Translations under genes and position numbers: made by a program
In this document: positions 43,128-51,242 of the stretch, piece by piece
Position numbering within the stretch: position 1 is the first letter of the stretch
How the letters are laid out: every line of letters starts with the position of its first letter
Assembly (NCBI GenBank): GCA_017303935.1
Contig: JAFLBD010000003.1
Coordinates: forward strand, 1 to 64,000
DNA: 64,000 nucleotides
Direction: 5' to 3'
Source of the DNA: Armatimonadota bacterium
GTDB lineage: Bacteria > Armatimonadota > Fimbriimonadia > Fimbriimonadales > Fimbriimonadaceae
Notes under the pieces: generated by a model
Told to the model about the DNA's origin: nothing
The model's database searches: none
Seen by the model: the letters and a program-made list of their open reading frames with translations, nothing else

Positions 43128-44131
43128 TCCAGTTTTTTGACGCACCGGTACTTGGGATCGAGTCGAGTTGCGACGAGACCAGCGCTGCCGTGACGGTTGG
43201 CAGCAAAGTTCTTTCTAATGTTGTTTCGAGCCAAGCCGATTTGCACCGTAAGTATGGTGGCGTGATTCCCGAACTCGCGAGCCGGGCCCACGTTGAGGCG
43301 ATGATCCCCGTCATTACGGAAGCGCTGCAAACGGCAAACATGTCGATTGGCGATATCGGTGCGATTGCGGTCACCAATCGTCCTGGATTGATCGGCGCAC
43401 TTTCGGTGGGGGTCAGCGCTTCCAAGGCTTTGGCTTGGGCGCACAAAATTCCATTGATCGGGGTTCACCACTTGGAAGGACATTTGTTGAGCGTTTTCGC
43501 CAATCAAGACGTGCCACCAAAGCTGCCCTCGATTGCATTGATCGTTTCTGGCGGGCATACCGAAGTTGTCTTTGTTTCGGGAATCGGCGAATACAAGATT
43601 CTCGTCGAAACGCTCGACGATGCTGCAGGCGAAGCGTTTGACAAGAGCGCTCGGCTGCTTGGCTTGCCTTCTGCTTCGGGGATTGAGGTCCAACGCGCGG
43701 CGATGGGCGCAAATCCAAAGCGATACAGCTTGCCGATCGCGCTTCCTGGCGACGATGCCCATTTTAGCTTCAGCGGCCTGAAGACGGCGGTTCTTCGATT
43801 GGTCGAACGCGAGGGAGAATCGCTGAACAAGAACGATGCCGCCGCTAGTGTGCAGCACGCAATTGTCGAGGCATTGGTTGCTAAGACCATTCGAGCCGCA
43901 CAGTCCGTAGGATGTCACTCGATTTGGGTGGTTGGTGGCGTCTCCGCCAACGAATCCCTTCGAACCAAGATGAAATCCGCCTGCGATTCAATCGGCGCAT
44001 CGCTCTTTGTGCCTGACTTCCAGTTCTGTACAGACAACGCGGCAATGATTGCTCTGGCGGGCTCTGCTCGATTGGCGAAAGGCGATCGAAGCGATTTTGA
44101 TCTGGACTGTCTTCCGAACAGTCCCCTCTAA
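43124..44131 (+). CDS. tsaD: tRNA N6-adenosine threonylcarbamoyltransferase
   Basis: 335 residues from a TTG overlapping the rimI stop (TTGA). Family motifs: LGIESSCDETSAAV, GGVIPELASRAHVEA, the Fe-binding HHLEGHLLS, SGGHTEVV and DDAAGEAFDK, and GGVSANESLR. It transfers the threonylcarbamoyl group to A37 of ANN-decoding tRNAs, with TsaB and TsaE, which are not in this window. A bidirectional terminator follows. Confidence 0.97.
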   Translation: MIQFFDAPVLGIESSCDETSAAVTVGSKVLSNVVSSQADLHRKYGGVIPELASRAHVEAMIPVITEALQTANMSIGDIGAIAVTNRPGLIGALSVGVSASKALAWAHKIPLIGVHHLEGHLLSVFANQDVPPKLPSIALIVSGGHTEVVFVSGIGEYKILVETLDDAAGEAFDKSARLLGLPSASGIEVQRAAMGANPKRYSLPIALPGDDAHFSFSGLKTAVLRLVEREGESLNKNDAAASVQHAIVEALVAKTIRAAQSVGCHSIWVVGGVSANESLRTKMKSACDSIGASLFVPDFQFCTDNAAMIALAGSARLAKGDRSDFDLDCLPNSPL

Positions 44132-44135
44132 AGAA

Positions 44136-44168
44136 AAATTGCCCACCTCGGATTGAGGTGGGCAATTT
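44136..44168. terminator. Bidirectional terminator between tsaD and the small membrane protein
   Basis: A 14-bp stem AAATTGCCCACCTC / GAGGTGGGCAATTT with a 5-nt loop; A-rich on one side and T-rich on the other, so it can act on both converging transcripts. Confidence 0.9.
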
Positions 44169-44185
44169 ATTTCAATTCACTTTGC

Positions 44186-44398
44186 TTATTGCAAGCTCGG
44201 ATCTTTGAAGTTTGGATCGTTTGAAGGTGGGTTCAATGGCAATCCGGATTCCTTGTTGGTGTTATCCTCAAGTGATCCGACGGCCTTTTCTTGTCCAGCT
44301 TCGCCAGCAGCACCTGACTTCGCGAACATGAAAATTGCGCCCGCGATGGCAACTACTGCCAGCACGGCATAAACAACCAGTTTCTTCTTATCGTCCAT
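44186..44398 (-). CDS. Small single-span membrane protein
   Basis: 70 residues: a basic start (MDDKKK), one transmembrane helix (LVVYAVLAVVAIAGAIFMFA), then a hydrophilic tail rich in Asn/Pro/Asp. Its ATG overlaps the stop of the upstream prepilin-like gene by 1 nt (TAATG), so the pair is translationally coupled. Function unknown; may help secrete or anchor the prepilin-like protein. Confidence 0.7.
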   Translation of the reverse strand: MDDKKKLVVYAVLAVVAIAGAIFMFAKSGAAGEAGQEKAVGSLEDNTNKESGLPLNPPSNDPNFKDPSLQ

Positions 44399-45225
44399 TA
44401 GTTCTTAAAGTCTTCGCTGTAGTGAACAAGGTTCTTTGCCTTGTTGGTCACGGCCAGACTTGGATTGGTCACCCAGAGTGGATCCATGATTCTGTTCTGA
44501 GCCATGCTCTTGACGTGGCCGTCAGCAAAACCCCAGTTCGATTGGCCCATGTAACCACCGATTGCGCCTCGACCATTGCCCGAACCACACGCATAAGTGA
44601 TGTAGCTTGGATAAACGGGCCAGCTTCGAAGGTTGGCACTGTAGTATCGGTACCAGCTTCGAAGGTTCCAGGACGAGCTAGTCATCCAGAGTCCGTAAAC
44701 GTGGATGGTGTCTGCTGGAGCACCGACGGTGCTTGTGTTAACCGATTCCGAAACCAAGACGCCTGTATCGTTGGTCAGACCGTGCAGACCAAACGTGTGG
44801 GTCATGCTCGTTTCGGCTGGGTTATTGTCGTTTCCTTTGAAGGTGAACGAGTAGCTGATCTTCGAACCGATAGCTGCAGTTGTGCCGCAAATCTCGCGGT
44901 TGAATCCGTCGTTTGGAGCTTGCCAAACATCTTGACTCTTGACGTACGGTTGCAAAACGTCTTCTGGGCCGATAGCTTGGTTGACGTTCGTAGTCACGCG
45001 CGGACCCATCTGGAGCATGTGATAGGTCTCGTCGTTGTCGCCAACGTACATCAGCGAGCCCAAAACGAGCTGCTTCATGTTGTTGAGATCCTGAGTCTTC
45101 TTGGCGGCATTTCGCGCCTGAGCGAACACAGGGAAAAGAATCGCGGCGAGGATCGCAATGATGGCGATCACCACCAGCAATTCAATAAGGGTAAATCCTC
45201 TGCGATTGATGTTTCGACTATGCAT
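44398..45225 (-). CDS. Prepilin-like secreted protein (DUF1559-type layout)
   Basis: 275 residues from ATG 45225. N-terminal class III prepilin signal: [21 protein letters not shown], cleaved after Gly with Phe at +1 and Glu at +5, continuing into a hydrophobic helix. The C-terminal part has a [11 protein letters not shown] motif like the DG motif of DUF1559/H-x9-DG proteins, though the leading His is missing. Processed by a prepilin peptidase and probably part of a pseudopilus or surface fibre. Such proteins occur in large numbers in Planctomycetota and Armatimonadota. Confidence 0.9.
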   Translation of the reverse strand: MHSRNINRRGFTLIELLVVIAIIAILAAILFPVFAQARNAAKKTQDLNNMKQLVLGSLMYVGDNDETYHMLQMGPRVTTNVNQAIGPEDVLQPYVKSQDVWQAPNDGFNREICGTTAAIGSKISYSFTFKGNDNNPAETSMTHTFGLHGLTNDTGVLVSESVNTSTVGAPADTIHVYGLWMTSSSWNLRSWYRYYSANLRSWPVYPSYITYACGSGNGRGAIGGYMGQSNWGFADGHVKSMAQNRIMDPLWVTNPSLAVTNKAKNLVHYSEDFKN

Positions 45226-45343
45226 TGAGAAACAATTCCTTGAATATTGCTGTGGCACACGAATGCACCAACGTCATTGTATCCAACAATTGGGCAAACT
45301 GTGCGGATTCAAAGCAACTTAAAGCGCAACCATCCGAAACCGG

Positions 45344-45349
45344 TAAACT
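45344..45349 (+). promoter_or_regulatory. Probable -10 element (TAAACT) of pgk
   Basis: TAAACT ends 9 nt before the ATG at 45359 with no Shine-Dalgarno; it favours that ATG over the in-frame TTG at 45350. Confidence 0.4.
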
Positions 45350-45358
45350 TTGCATGCC

Positions 45359-46534
45359 ATGTCATTCAACAAACTCGGTGTGGATTCTCTCGATGCAGGC
45401 GGCAAAAGAGTCCTTGTTCGATGCGACTTTAACGTTCCTCTAGAAGCCGGGAGCATCTCGGATGATCGCCGGATTGTCGAGAGTCTTCCAACGATCAAAA
45501 TCCTCATCGCTAAAGGCGCGAAGGTGATTTTGTGCTCGCACCTTGGAAGGCCAAAGGGAGTCTCGCCAGAATTTAGCCTGGCACCCGTGGCTGCACGGCT
45601 GACCGAGTTGCTTGGCAAGCCAGTTCCGCTTGCGCCTGATTGTGTTGGCGATTCCGTCGCGGCGATGGTAGGCGGAATGAACAATGGCGACGTTTTACTT
45701 TTGGAAAATGTACGGTTCCATCCAGAGGAGGAGGCGAACGATCCGGCTTTCGCGGCTTCCCTCGCCAGCCTTGCAGACTGCTATGTCAACGATGCGTTCG
45801 GTACTGCTCACCGAGCACACGCCAGCACCGAAGGCGTTGCTCACATCATTCCAGGTGTAGCTGGCAAGCTGATCGAAAAAGAGATTGAATACCTCGGCAA
45901 GGCGCTGGACAATCCAAAGCGGCCGTTTGTCGCAATCTTGGGCGGAGCAAAGGTGAAGGACAAGATCCCGGTGATCCAGAATCTGCTCGGCAAGGTTGAC
46001 AAGTTCATCATCGGTGGTGGCATGGCTTTCACGTTCCTTAAAGCTCAGGGCCACGCAATCGGCAAATCACTTTTTGATGAGTCCAATTTCGAATTCTGCA
46101 AGGACCTTTTGGCAAACCACTCCGACAAAATTGCCCTACCAAGCGATGTCCTCGTGACGGCCGAGCTTAGCGAATCCGCTACTCCGAAAGATGTCGCCGT
46201 GAACGCAATCCCTTCGGACATGCTCGGCGCGGATATCGGCCCTCAATCCGTTTTGGAATTCTCACAGATCATCTCTGAGGCTGGAACAGTGATCTGGAAC
46301 GGCCCAATGGGTGTATTCGAGATGAAGCCGTTTGAGATCGGCACTAAAGCTATCGCAGAAGCCCTCGCACGGTCTGGCGCAGTCACGATCGTCGGTGGTG
46401 GTGATAGCGCTGCCGCCATCGAACAATTTGGATGCGCAGACAAGGTCACACACGTGAGCACCGGCGGTGGAGCATCGCTCGAGTTCTTGGAAGGCAAGAC
46501 ATTGCCCGGCATCGCAATCTTGCAAGACGCCTAA
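45359..46534 (+). CDS. pgk: Phosphoglycerate kinase
   Basis: 391 residues, standard length. [15 protein letters not shown], the SHLGRPKG substrate loop, [29 protein letters not shown]-like [15 protein letters not shown], and the C-terminal nucleotide loop [15 protein letters not shown] with [14 protein letters not shown]. It transfers phosphate between 1,3-bisphosphoglycerate and ADP in glycolysis. gap and tpi are not adjacent. Confidence 0.98.
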   Translation: MSFNKLGVDSLDAGGKRVLVRCDFNVPLEAGSISDDRRIVESLPTIKILIAKGAKVILCSHLGRPKGVSPEFSLAPVAARLTELLGKPVPLAPDCVGDSVAAMVGGMNNGDVLLLENVRFHPEEEANDPAFAASLASLADCYVNDAFGTAHRAHASTEGVAHIIPGVAGKLIEKEIEYLGKALDNPKRPFVAILGGAKVKDKIPVIQNLLGKVDKFIIGGGMAFTFLKAQGHAIGKSLFDESNFEFCKDLLANHSDKIALPSDVLVTAELSESATPKDVAVNAIPSDMLGADIGPQSVLEFSQIISEAGTVIWNGPMGVFEMKPFEIGTKAIAEALARSGAVTIVGGGDSAAAIEQFGCADKVTHVSTGGGASLEFLEGKTLPGIAILQDA

Positions 46535-46546
46535 TTCTCTTCGCCG

Positions 46547-46996
46547 ATGAACTTCTTGGCACGGGTGGATTTGGACTTCGTTTCGTACGAGGGATCAGAC
46601 CACCCGGCAGTTCTTTTGAGGCTATTGCAGGTTTGCCGCGACCACGGTTTCAAGGTTCATTTTTTCATCACAAGTCGGACCTTGCGGGCATTTCCGGCCG
46701 CGGCTGAAGCGATCCTAAACGAAGGGCATCACCTGGATTGGTGGAAGGTCAGTGGCCAAACGAAGGCTGATGAACTCTTTGCGAGGCATGGGATTAAGCC
46801 TGAGTTCTCCCTACTTGACGAAGAGATCACGCAATTCGATGGCAATCTCGTTGGAGCCGAAATTGCCCACGCAGTCACCTTGCATGATTTAACGCAAAAC
46901 GACCCGAGACTGAGAGACTGGACTGCACGAGTCCAAGCGGCTGTCAGCTCGGGTCGAAAGATGGTGACTCTGCGCGATTTAGCTCGCGACGTTTGA
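46547..46996 (+). CDS. Truncated polysaccharide-deacetylase-like protein
   Basis: 149 residues. The first 60 residues resemble the start of a NodB/polysaccharide deacetylase barrel: VDLDFVSYEGSDHPAVLLRLL, GFKVHFFITSRTLRAFP, and AILNEGHHLDWW in the place of the usual EGHEIGNH. The metal-binding and catalytic residues of the family are not all present and the protein is half the normal length, so an enzyme activity is doubtful. It starts 13 bp after pgk and ends overlapping the convergent dehydrogenase gene by 18 bp. Confidence 0.55.
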   Translation: MNFLARVDLDFVSYEGSDHPAVLLRLLQVCRDHGFKVHFFITSRTLRAFPAAAEAILNEGHHLDWWKVSGQTKADELFARHGIKPEFSLLDEEITQFDGNLVGAEIAHAVTLHDLTQNDPRLRDWTARVQAAVSSGRKMVTLRDLARDV

Positions 46997-47992
46997 AATC
47001 ACTTCGGACTTGTACTCGTTGGTACTTGCCTTTCCGCCGAGATCGATGGTCAAGCACTTTCCGTCGGCGCAGACTCGCATCACGCTCGTCGAAATCTTGT
47101 TCGCGATATCGTGCTCGCCGAGGTGACGCAGCATCATCACCGCGCTCAACAGGAGTGCCGTTGGATTCGCGACGCCCTTTCCAGCGATATCCGGCGCCGA
47201 GCCATGAACGGCTTCAAACACCGCGCAATCCACGCCGATATTCGCCCCAGGAGCGAGGCCGAGCCCACCGGTCAATCCAGCGCATAGGTCCGAAATGATG
47301 TCCCCATAAAGGTTTTCGGTGATCATCACATCGAACTGCTCTGGACGGGTCACCAACTGCATGCAGCAGTTGTCTACGATGATATCGTCGCATTCGATCT
47401 GCGGGAATTCCTTCGCGACCTTGTAGAAAACGTCCAAAAAGAGGCCATCGGCGAGCTTCATAATGTTCGCTTTGTGGACGGCTGTGGCTCGCTTTCGACC
47501 TTGTTCAACGGCCATTTGCAAGCCATATCGAACCAATCGCTCGCTACCTTGACGTGTGATCAACTTGATCGCCTGAGCGATGTCTGGGTGCGGCATGAAC
47601 TCGATGCCGGCATAAAGGTCCTCGGTGTTTTCTCGGACGATGATGATGTCCACGTCTCGATTGCTAAACGGAGTCTCGACGCCCGGGAGCATTCGGCAAG
47701 GCCGGACGTTGGCAAACAGGTCAAGCTTCTTGCGCAGCGTCACGTTCGCGCTGGCGTGACCACCACCCTTTGGAGTTGTGGTTGGGCCCTTCAGCGCGGT
47801 ACCGATTTCACGGATCCCGTTGATCGTGGCTTCTGGAACCGGTCCAAGACCCTTTTCTACTGCGCCAAGTCCCGCCTCAAAAAACACCCATTCGGCGTCG
47901 AATCCAGCAGCTTCAAGAATATTTATCGTGGCTTCGGTGATCTCAGGGCCAATGCCATCTCCAGGAACAACGGCGATTCGATGTTTGCTCAT
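46979..47992 (-). CDS. NAD-dependent isocitrate dehydrogenase (isocitrate/isopropylmalate dehydrogenase family)
   Basis: 337 residues. GDGIGPEITEA, the substrate loop TTTPKGGGHASANVTLRK, RPCRMLPGVETPF, IIVRENTEDLYAGIE, the catalytic Lys in VHKANIMKLAD and the NAD-type EAVHGSAPDIAGKGVANPTA. The presence of the Ser/Ala-x-Asn loop and ENTEDLYAGIE favours isocitrate over isopropylmalate; homoisocitrate dehydrogenases are close relatives. It supplies 2-oxoglutarate in the TCA cycle. Confidence 0.88.
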   Translation of the reverse strand: MSKHRIAVVPGDGIGPEITEATINILEAAGFDAEWVFFEAGLGAVEKGLGPVPEATINGIREIGTALKGPTTTPKGGGHASANVTLRKKLDLFANVRPCRMLPGVETPFSNRDVDIIIVRENTEDLYAGIEFMPHPDIAQAIKLITRQGSERLVRYGLQMAVEQGRKRATAVHKANIMKLADGLFLDVFYKVAKEFPQIECDDIIVDNCCMQLVTRPEQFDVMITENLYGDIISDLCAGLTGGLGLAPGANIGVDCAVFEAVHGSAPDIAGKGVANPTALLLSAVMMLRHLGEHDIANKISTSVMRVCADGKCLTIDLGGKASTNEYKSEVISNVAS

Positions 47993-48037
47993 ACCCTTCT
48001 ATTTTGGTCTTTTCTAGAAATTTCTGTCGGGAAACGT

Positions 48038-48066
48038 AACTGTTAACGCAAACATTCGTTACAGTT
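48038..48066 (+). promoter_or_regulatory. Imperfect inverted repeat upstream of the Ser/Gly-rich protein gene
   Basis: AACTGTTAACG (48038-48048) and CGTTACAGTT (48057-48066) form an inverted repeat with one unpaired base and an 8-nt centre. It ends just before the GGAG ribosome site and could be an operator or an mRNA hairpin. Confidence 0.3.
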
Positions 48067-48080
48067 TGTATAGGAGTCAG

Positions 48081-49175
48081 ATGAAAATGACCAAAAACAC
48101 ATTGTTGGTTCTGTCGATGGTTCTCGGACTTTCGGCATCGAGTTTTGGAGATGATGGTCTCTTAGGTGGAGGCAACGGCGGTGGATCGGGAGGCGGCTCT
48201 TCGGTCAGTTCCAGTGGAGGGAGTTCCAGCGGTTCTGGAAGTGGCGGAGGTCACTCTAGCGGCTCAAGCAACGGTGGCGGCCGCGGACAATCCAGCGGCG
48301 GAGGAAGAAGTTCGTCAAGTTCTTCCTCGTCCGATTCTTCGCGACAAACTTCTAACTCGTCGAACCAAGCACAGATGGTTCATTCCAGCCGAAGCGGCCG
48401 CGTGAACTATCGTTCAAACAACAACGTTCAGCGAACTTCGCGAACCGATAATCCGATTATCGTTTCTTCGGCGCCATCCCGACAGCCGAGCGGTAACCGG
48501 GATAGTCGAGGTGGTTCGTACCAAGGTTCGGTCCGGCACCAAGCGGGACGCGAAGACGACAACTACACTCGAGATCGCTATCGAAGCGGCTATTACCAAT
48601 ACGGCAATAGCTGGTGCGATGACAACTTCTACTATCCGTATTATTCGTTCAATTGGAATAGCGACCGATGCGCCGTCTCGCCTTGGTACAGCTACACCAA
48701 CCTCCCGCCATACATCAACATTAGCCGGGTCCGGCTCGGTGGGAATTGCATCGATGTCGATGATTGGCGATCCTATCGCTACGATTCGCGATACAAGCCA
48801 GACACCAGAGACTGGGACTACGGCCTATGGGACGCATGCTACGACCTCGAACGAACGTTCCTGAGAGGCGATATACGCAGGTTTGGCGACCTCCTCGAGC
48901 ACACCAACTGGGTTCTGATCGATTCACCAAATGGTGAAAGATATCAGATTCACCGCAACGACATGATCGACATGATGGCGGACTTGGTTTACTCGACGCG
49001 AACAACTGGAATCCGTTTCAGCCGAGTCGAATATGATCGACAATACGCCAGAGTCGTGATTCAGCACACATTTGAAGATGCATGGCGGCGACGTCAGACC
49101 ACCTATCTCAACTTTGTGTTGATCCAGGACGGTAGAGGATACGAGTTGCTGGAATTCGGCACCGACTATCGCTAA
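48081..49175 (+). CDS. Secreted Ser/Gly-rich protein with a C-terminal NTF2-like domain
   Basis: 364 residues from ATG 48081 (GGAG 6 nt upstream). Signal peptide (TLLVLSMVLGLSASSFG), then about 90 residues almost only Gly and Ser, a basic Arg/Asn/Ser-rich stretch, and a Tyr/Trp-rich middle (YRSGYYQYGNSW, YYPYYSFNWNSDRC). The last 120 residues (WDACYDLERTFLRGDIRRFGDLLEH..., FSRVEYDRQYARVVIQHTFED) look like an NTF2-like alpha+beta domain. Such low-complexity surface proteins may act in adhesion; function unknown. Confidence 0.7.
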   Translation: MKMTKNTLLVLSMVLGLSASSFGDDGLLGGGNGGGSGGGSSVSSSGGSSSGSGSGGGHSSGSSNGGGRGQSSGGGRSSSSSSSSDSSRQTSNSSNQAQMVHSSRSGRVNYRSNNNVQRTSRTDNPIIVSSAPSRQPSGNRDSRGGSYQGSVRHQAGREDDNYTRDRYRSGYYQYGNSWCDDNFYYPYYSFNWNSDRCAVSPWYSYTNLPPYINISRVRLGGNCIDVDDWRSYRYDSRYKPDTRDWDYGLWDACYDLERTFLRGDIRRFGDLLEHTNWVLIDSPNGERYQIHRNDMIDMMADLVYSTRTTGIRFSRVEYDRQYARVVIQHTFEDAWRRRQTTYLNFVLIQDGRGYELLEFGTDYR

Positions 49176-49202
49176 GACTTCACCACTCCCAAAGAAAGCC
49201 AG

Positions 49203-49235
49203 AAGCGGGCCGGCACTTTGCCGGCCTTCGCTTTT
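49203..49235 (+). terminator. Rho-independent terminator before trmD
   Basis: Stem GGCCGGCA / TGCCGGCC with loop CTT, extended by AAGCG / CGCTT around a TT bulge and followed by TTTT. The -35 of the trmD promoter appears to lie inside this hairpin. Confidence 0.85.
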
Positions 49236-49239
49236 GTTC

Positions 49240-49245
49240 TAAACT
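49240..49245 (+). promoter_or_regulatory. Probable -10 element (TAAACT) of trmD
   Basis: TAAACT ends 10 nt before the ATG at 49256; TTGCCG at 49218-49223 is a possible -35 with a 16-nt spacer. No Shine-Dalgarno is present. Confidence 0.45.
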
Positions 49246-49255
49246 CTGGGTTCAA

Positions 49256-49963
49256 ATGCGAATCGACTTTGTGACTTTGTTCCCGGAGATGGTGCTTGGT
49301 GCGTTGGACCACAGCATGATCTCTCGGGCGCAACAGCAAGGCATCGTCGAATTCGGAACGAGCAATCCACGAGATTTCGCTACAGATAATCACCACACAG
49401 TCGATGACAGCCCTTATGGTGGCGGTCCGGGAATGGTCATTCGGGCGGATGTGGTCGGGCTAGCGATTGACAGTCTCTCACCAACCCCGGAGACAACGAT
49501 CATCGCGCTAGAGCCGTGGGGCAAGCGGTTCACTCAGCAGGTAGCCAGAAGACTTTCGAAATCTGATCACTTGGTGTTTCTTTGCGGCCACTATGAAGGG
49601 ATCGACGCCCGCGTGGCAGAGCATTACAACTGTGAAGTCCTGAGCCTGGGAGATTTCATCTTGACCGGTGGCGAACCTGCCGCAATCACGATGACCGACA
49701 GCATCGTCAGGCTCTTGCCCGGAGTACTTGGCGATCAGGAAAGCTTGGAGACAGATAGCCACTCTGGAGGACTGCTCAGCTATCCGCAATACACCCGTCC
49801 GGCCGAGTGGCGAGGGTTGACTCCTCCCGAAGTCTTGAAGTCCGGTGATCATAAGAAAATCGAAACATGGCGCCGAAAGTGGGCGCTGGAAATTACTAGG
49901 AAAAACCGACCTGATCTTTTCTCGTTGGCGGCACTAGAACCAAAGGATATTGATCTGCTATAA
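49256..49963 (+). CDS. trmD: tRNA (guanine37-N1)-methyltransferase
   Basis: 235 residues, standard length. The knotted SPOUT fold is marked by [11 protein letters not shown] at the start, [39 protein letters not shown] and the [12 protein letters not shown] region ending [16 protein letters not shown]. It methylates G37 of tRNAs reading CNN and some other codons. It precedes rplS, a common order; rimM and rpsP are not upstream here. Confidence 0.97.
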   Translation: MRIDFVTLFPEMVLGALDHSMISRAQQQGIVEFGTSNPRDFATDNHHTVDDSPYGGGPGMVIRADVVGLAIDSLSPTPETTIIALEPWGKRFTQQVARRLSKSDHLVFLCGHYEGIDARVAEHYNCEVLSLGDFILTGGEPAAITMTDSIVRLLPGVLGDQESLETDSHSGGLLSYPQYTRPAEWRGLTPPEVLKSGDHKKIETWRRKWALEITRKNRPDLFSLAALEPKDIDLL

Positions 49964-49964
49964 T
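49956..49964 (+). promoter_or_regulatory. Extended -10 promoter for rplS
   Basis: TGCTATAAT: a perfect TATAAT at 49959-49964 preceded by TG in the extended -10 position, overlapping the trmD stop codon. It would give rplS-lepB a second promoter with a leader of about 60 nt. Confidence 0.5.
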
Positions 49965-50031
49965 CTGGGTTCGCGTCTGGCGATTCCCGCCTCGCGAGCA
50001 AGATTTGAATCTGAAAGGGCAAGAACCGAAC

Positions 50032-50382
50032 ATGAACAAGCAAGCGATTTTGAACAGTGTGGCGGCCCCACACATGAAGGCTGAGTTGCCAGAGTTTCGA
50101 CCTGGAGACACTGTCCGCGTCCACCAAAAAGTCCGTGAAGGCGACAAGTTCCGAATTCAGGTTTTCGAAGGTCTGATCATTGCTATGCGCAACGGCGGCA
50201 TTTCGGAAAGCATCGTTGTTCGAAAGATGAGCAACGGCGTGGGTGTGGAGCGAAGCTTCCCAATCCACTCGCCAAACGTAGACAAGTTCGAAGTGATTCG
50301 GCACGGTAAAGTTCGCCGCGCCAAGCTCTATTACCTCCGAGATCGCGTGGGTAAGGCTGCTCGAATCGCCGAACGCCGCTAA
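50032..50382 (+). CDS. rplS: 50S ribosomal protein L19
   Basis: 116 residues, the standard length, from ATG 50032; an in-frame TTG at 50005 would add nine residues not typical of L19. Conserved [43 protein letters not shown] and the end [20 protein letters not shown]. lepB follows with a 1-nt overlap. Confidence 0.97.
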   Translation: MNKQAILNSVAAPHMKAELPEFRPGDTVRVHQKVREGDKFRIQVFEGLIIAMRNGGISESIVVRKMSNGVGVERSFPIHSPNVDKFEVIRHGKVRRAKLYYLRDRVGKAARIAERR

Positions 50383-51242
50383 TGGGTTTCGATTCTTCCC
50401 TTTTCCTAGCGCAAACTGCAAAGCCAAATTCGGCTTTGCAGTTTGTTGATAACCTGGCTCGCACTCCGCTGAGTCAGGTTTTGATCTTTATCGTGGCCTG
50501 CACCGTGCTCCGCTCGTTGCTGTACCCGATCATCATGAAGACTCCACCGTTCAAACGAACTGGATTCTTTAGCGCATTCAAGTTCGCCAATGAGGGTTTG
50601 GATGCATTGGTATACGCCGGCGGCATCGTCTTCTTGCTGATTCGCCCGTTCGTCCTCCAGACGTTTTTTATCCCATCGGAGTCGATGGAGAAAACGCTGC
50701 TCATCGGTGACTTTATCGTCGCCAACAAATTTATTTACCGCGTCTCTGAGCCACAATCAGGCGACATCGTTGTGTTCCGCCCACCAGCTCGAGGGTTGCT
50801 CCCGGGCTCCGGCCAAACCGACTATATCAAGCGGTTGATCGGCACTCCTGGCCAAGTAATCGAAATTCGAAATGGCAAGCTTTTCCGAAATGGCGTGAAA
50901 CAAAACGAGGTCTATACGGTCAACGGTGACGCCGAATACGACTTCAAGCTTGTCAACGACAAGGGCAACTTCATCCCACTGCTGATCAATCCGATGACCG
51001 GTTTGGTGAACTCAGAGATGACTTGCGAAGACTATCACGTCGAGCCCGATGACACCGAGCGACAACGCTATTTGATGTCGTTGCCGCCTGCAGCAATCCC
51101 CGCCGGAAGATTCTTGATGATGGGTGACAATCGAAACCGTTCGTTCGATGGTCGCGCTTGGGGACTTGTGGATCGCCGCAACCTGATTGGTCGCAGCGAA
51201 TTCATCTTCATCCCGTTCCCGAGAGTCCGAATCACTCGTTAG
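50382..51242 (+). CDS. lepB: Signal peptidase I
   Basis: 286 residues. Two hydrophobic segments near the N-terminus, then the catalytic Ser101 in SESME and Lys150 in DYIKRLIG, and the box E motif GDNRNRSFDGRAWG. It removes signal peptides in the cytoplasmic membrane. A longer insert (about residues 170-230) separates the Lys box from box E, as in many Gram-negative type enzymes. Its TAATG start overlap with rplS indicates coupling; it converges with the next gene with 4 bp overlap. Confidence 0.96.
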   Translation: MGFDSSLFLAQTAKPNSALQFVDNLARTPLSQVLIFIVACTVLRSLLYPIIMKTPPFKRTGFFSAFKFANEGLDALVYAGGIVFLLIRPFVLQTFFIPSESMEKTLLIGDFIVANKFIYRVSEPQSGDIVVFRPPARGLLPGSGQTDYIKRLIGTPGQVIEIRNGKLFRNGVKQNEVYTVNGDAEYDFKLVNDKGNFIPLLINPMTGLVNSEMTCEDYHVEPDDTERQRYLMSLPPAAIPAGRFLMMGDNRNRSFDGRAWGLVDRRNLIGRSEFIFIPFPRVRITR

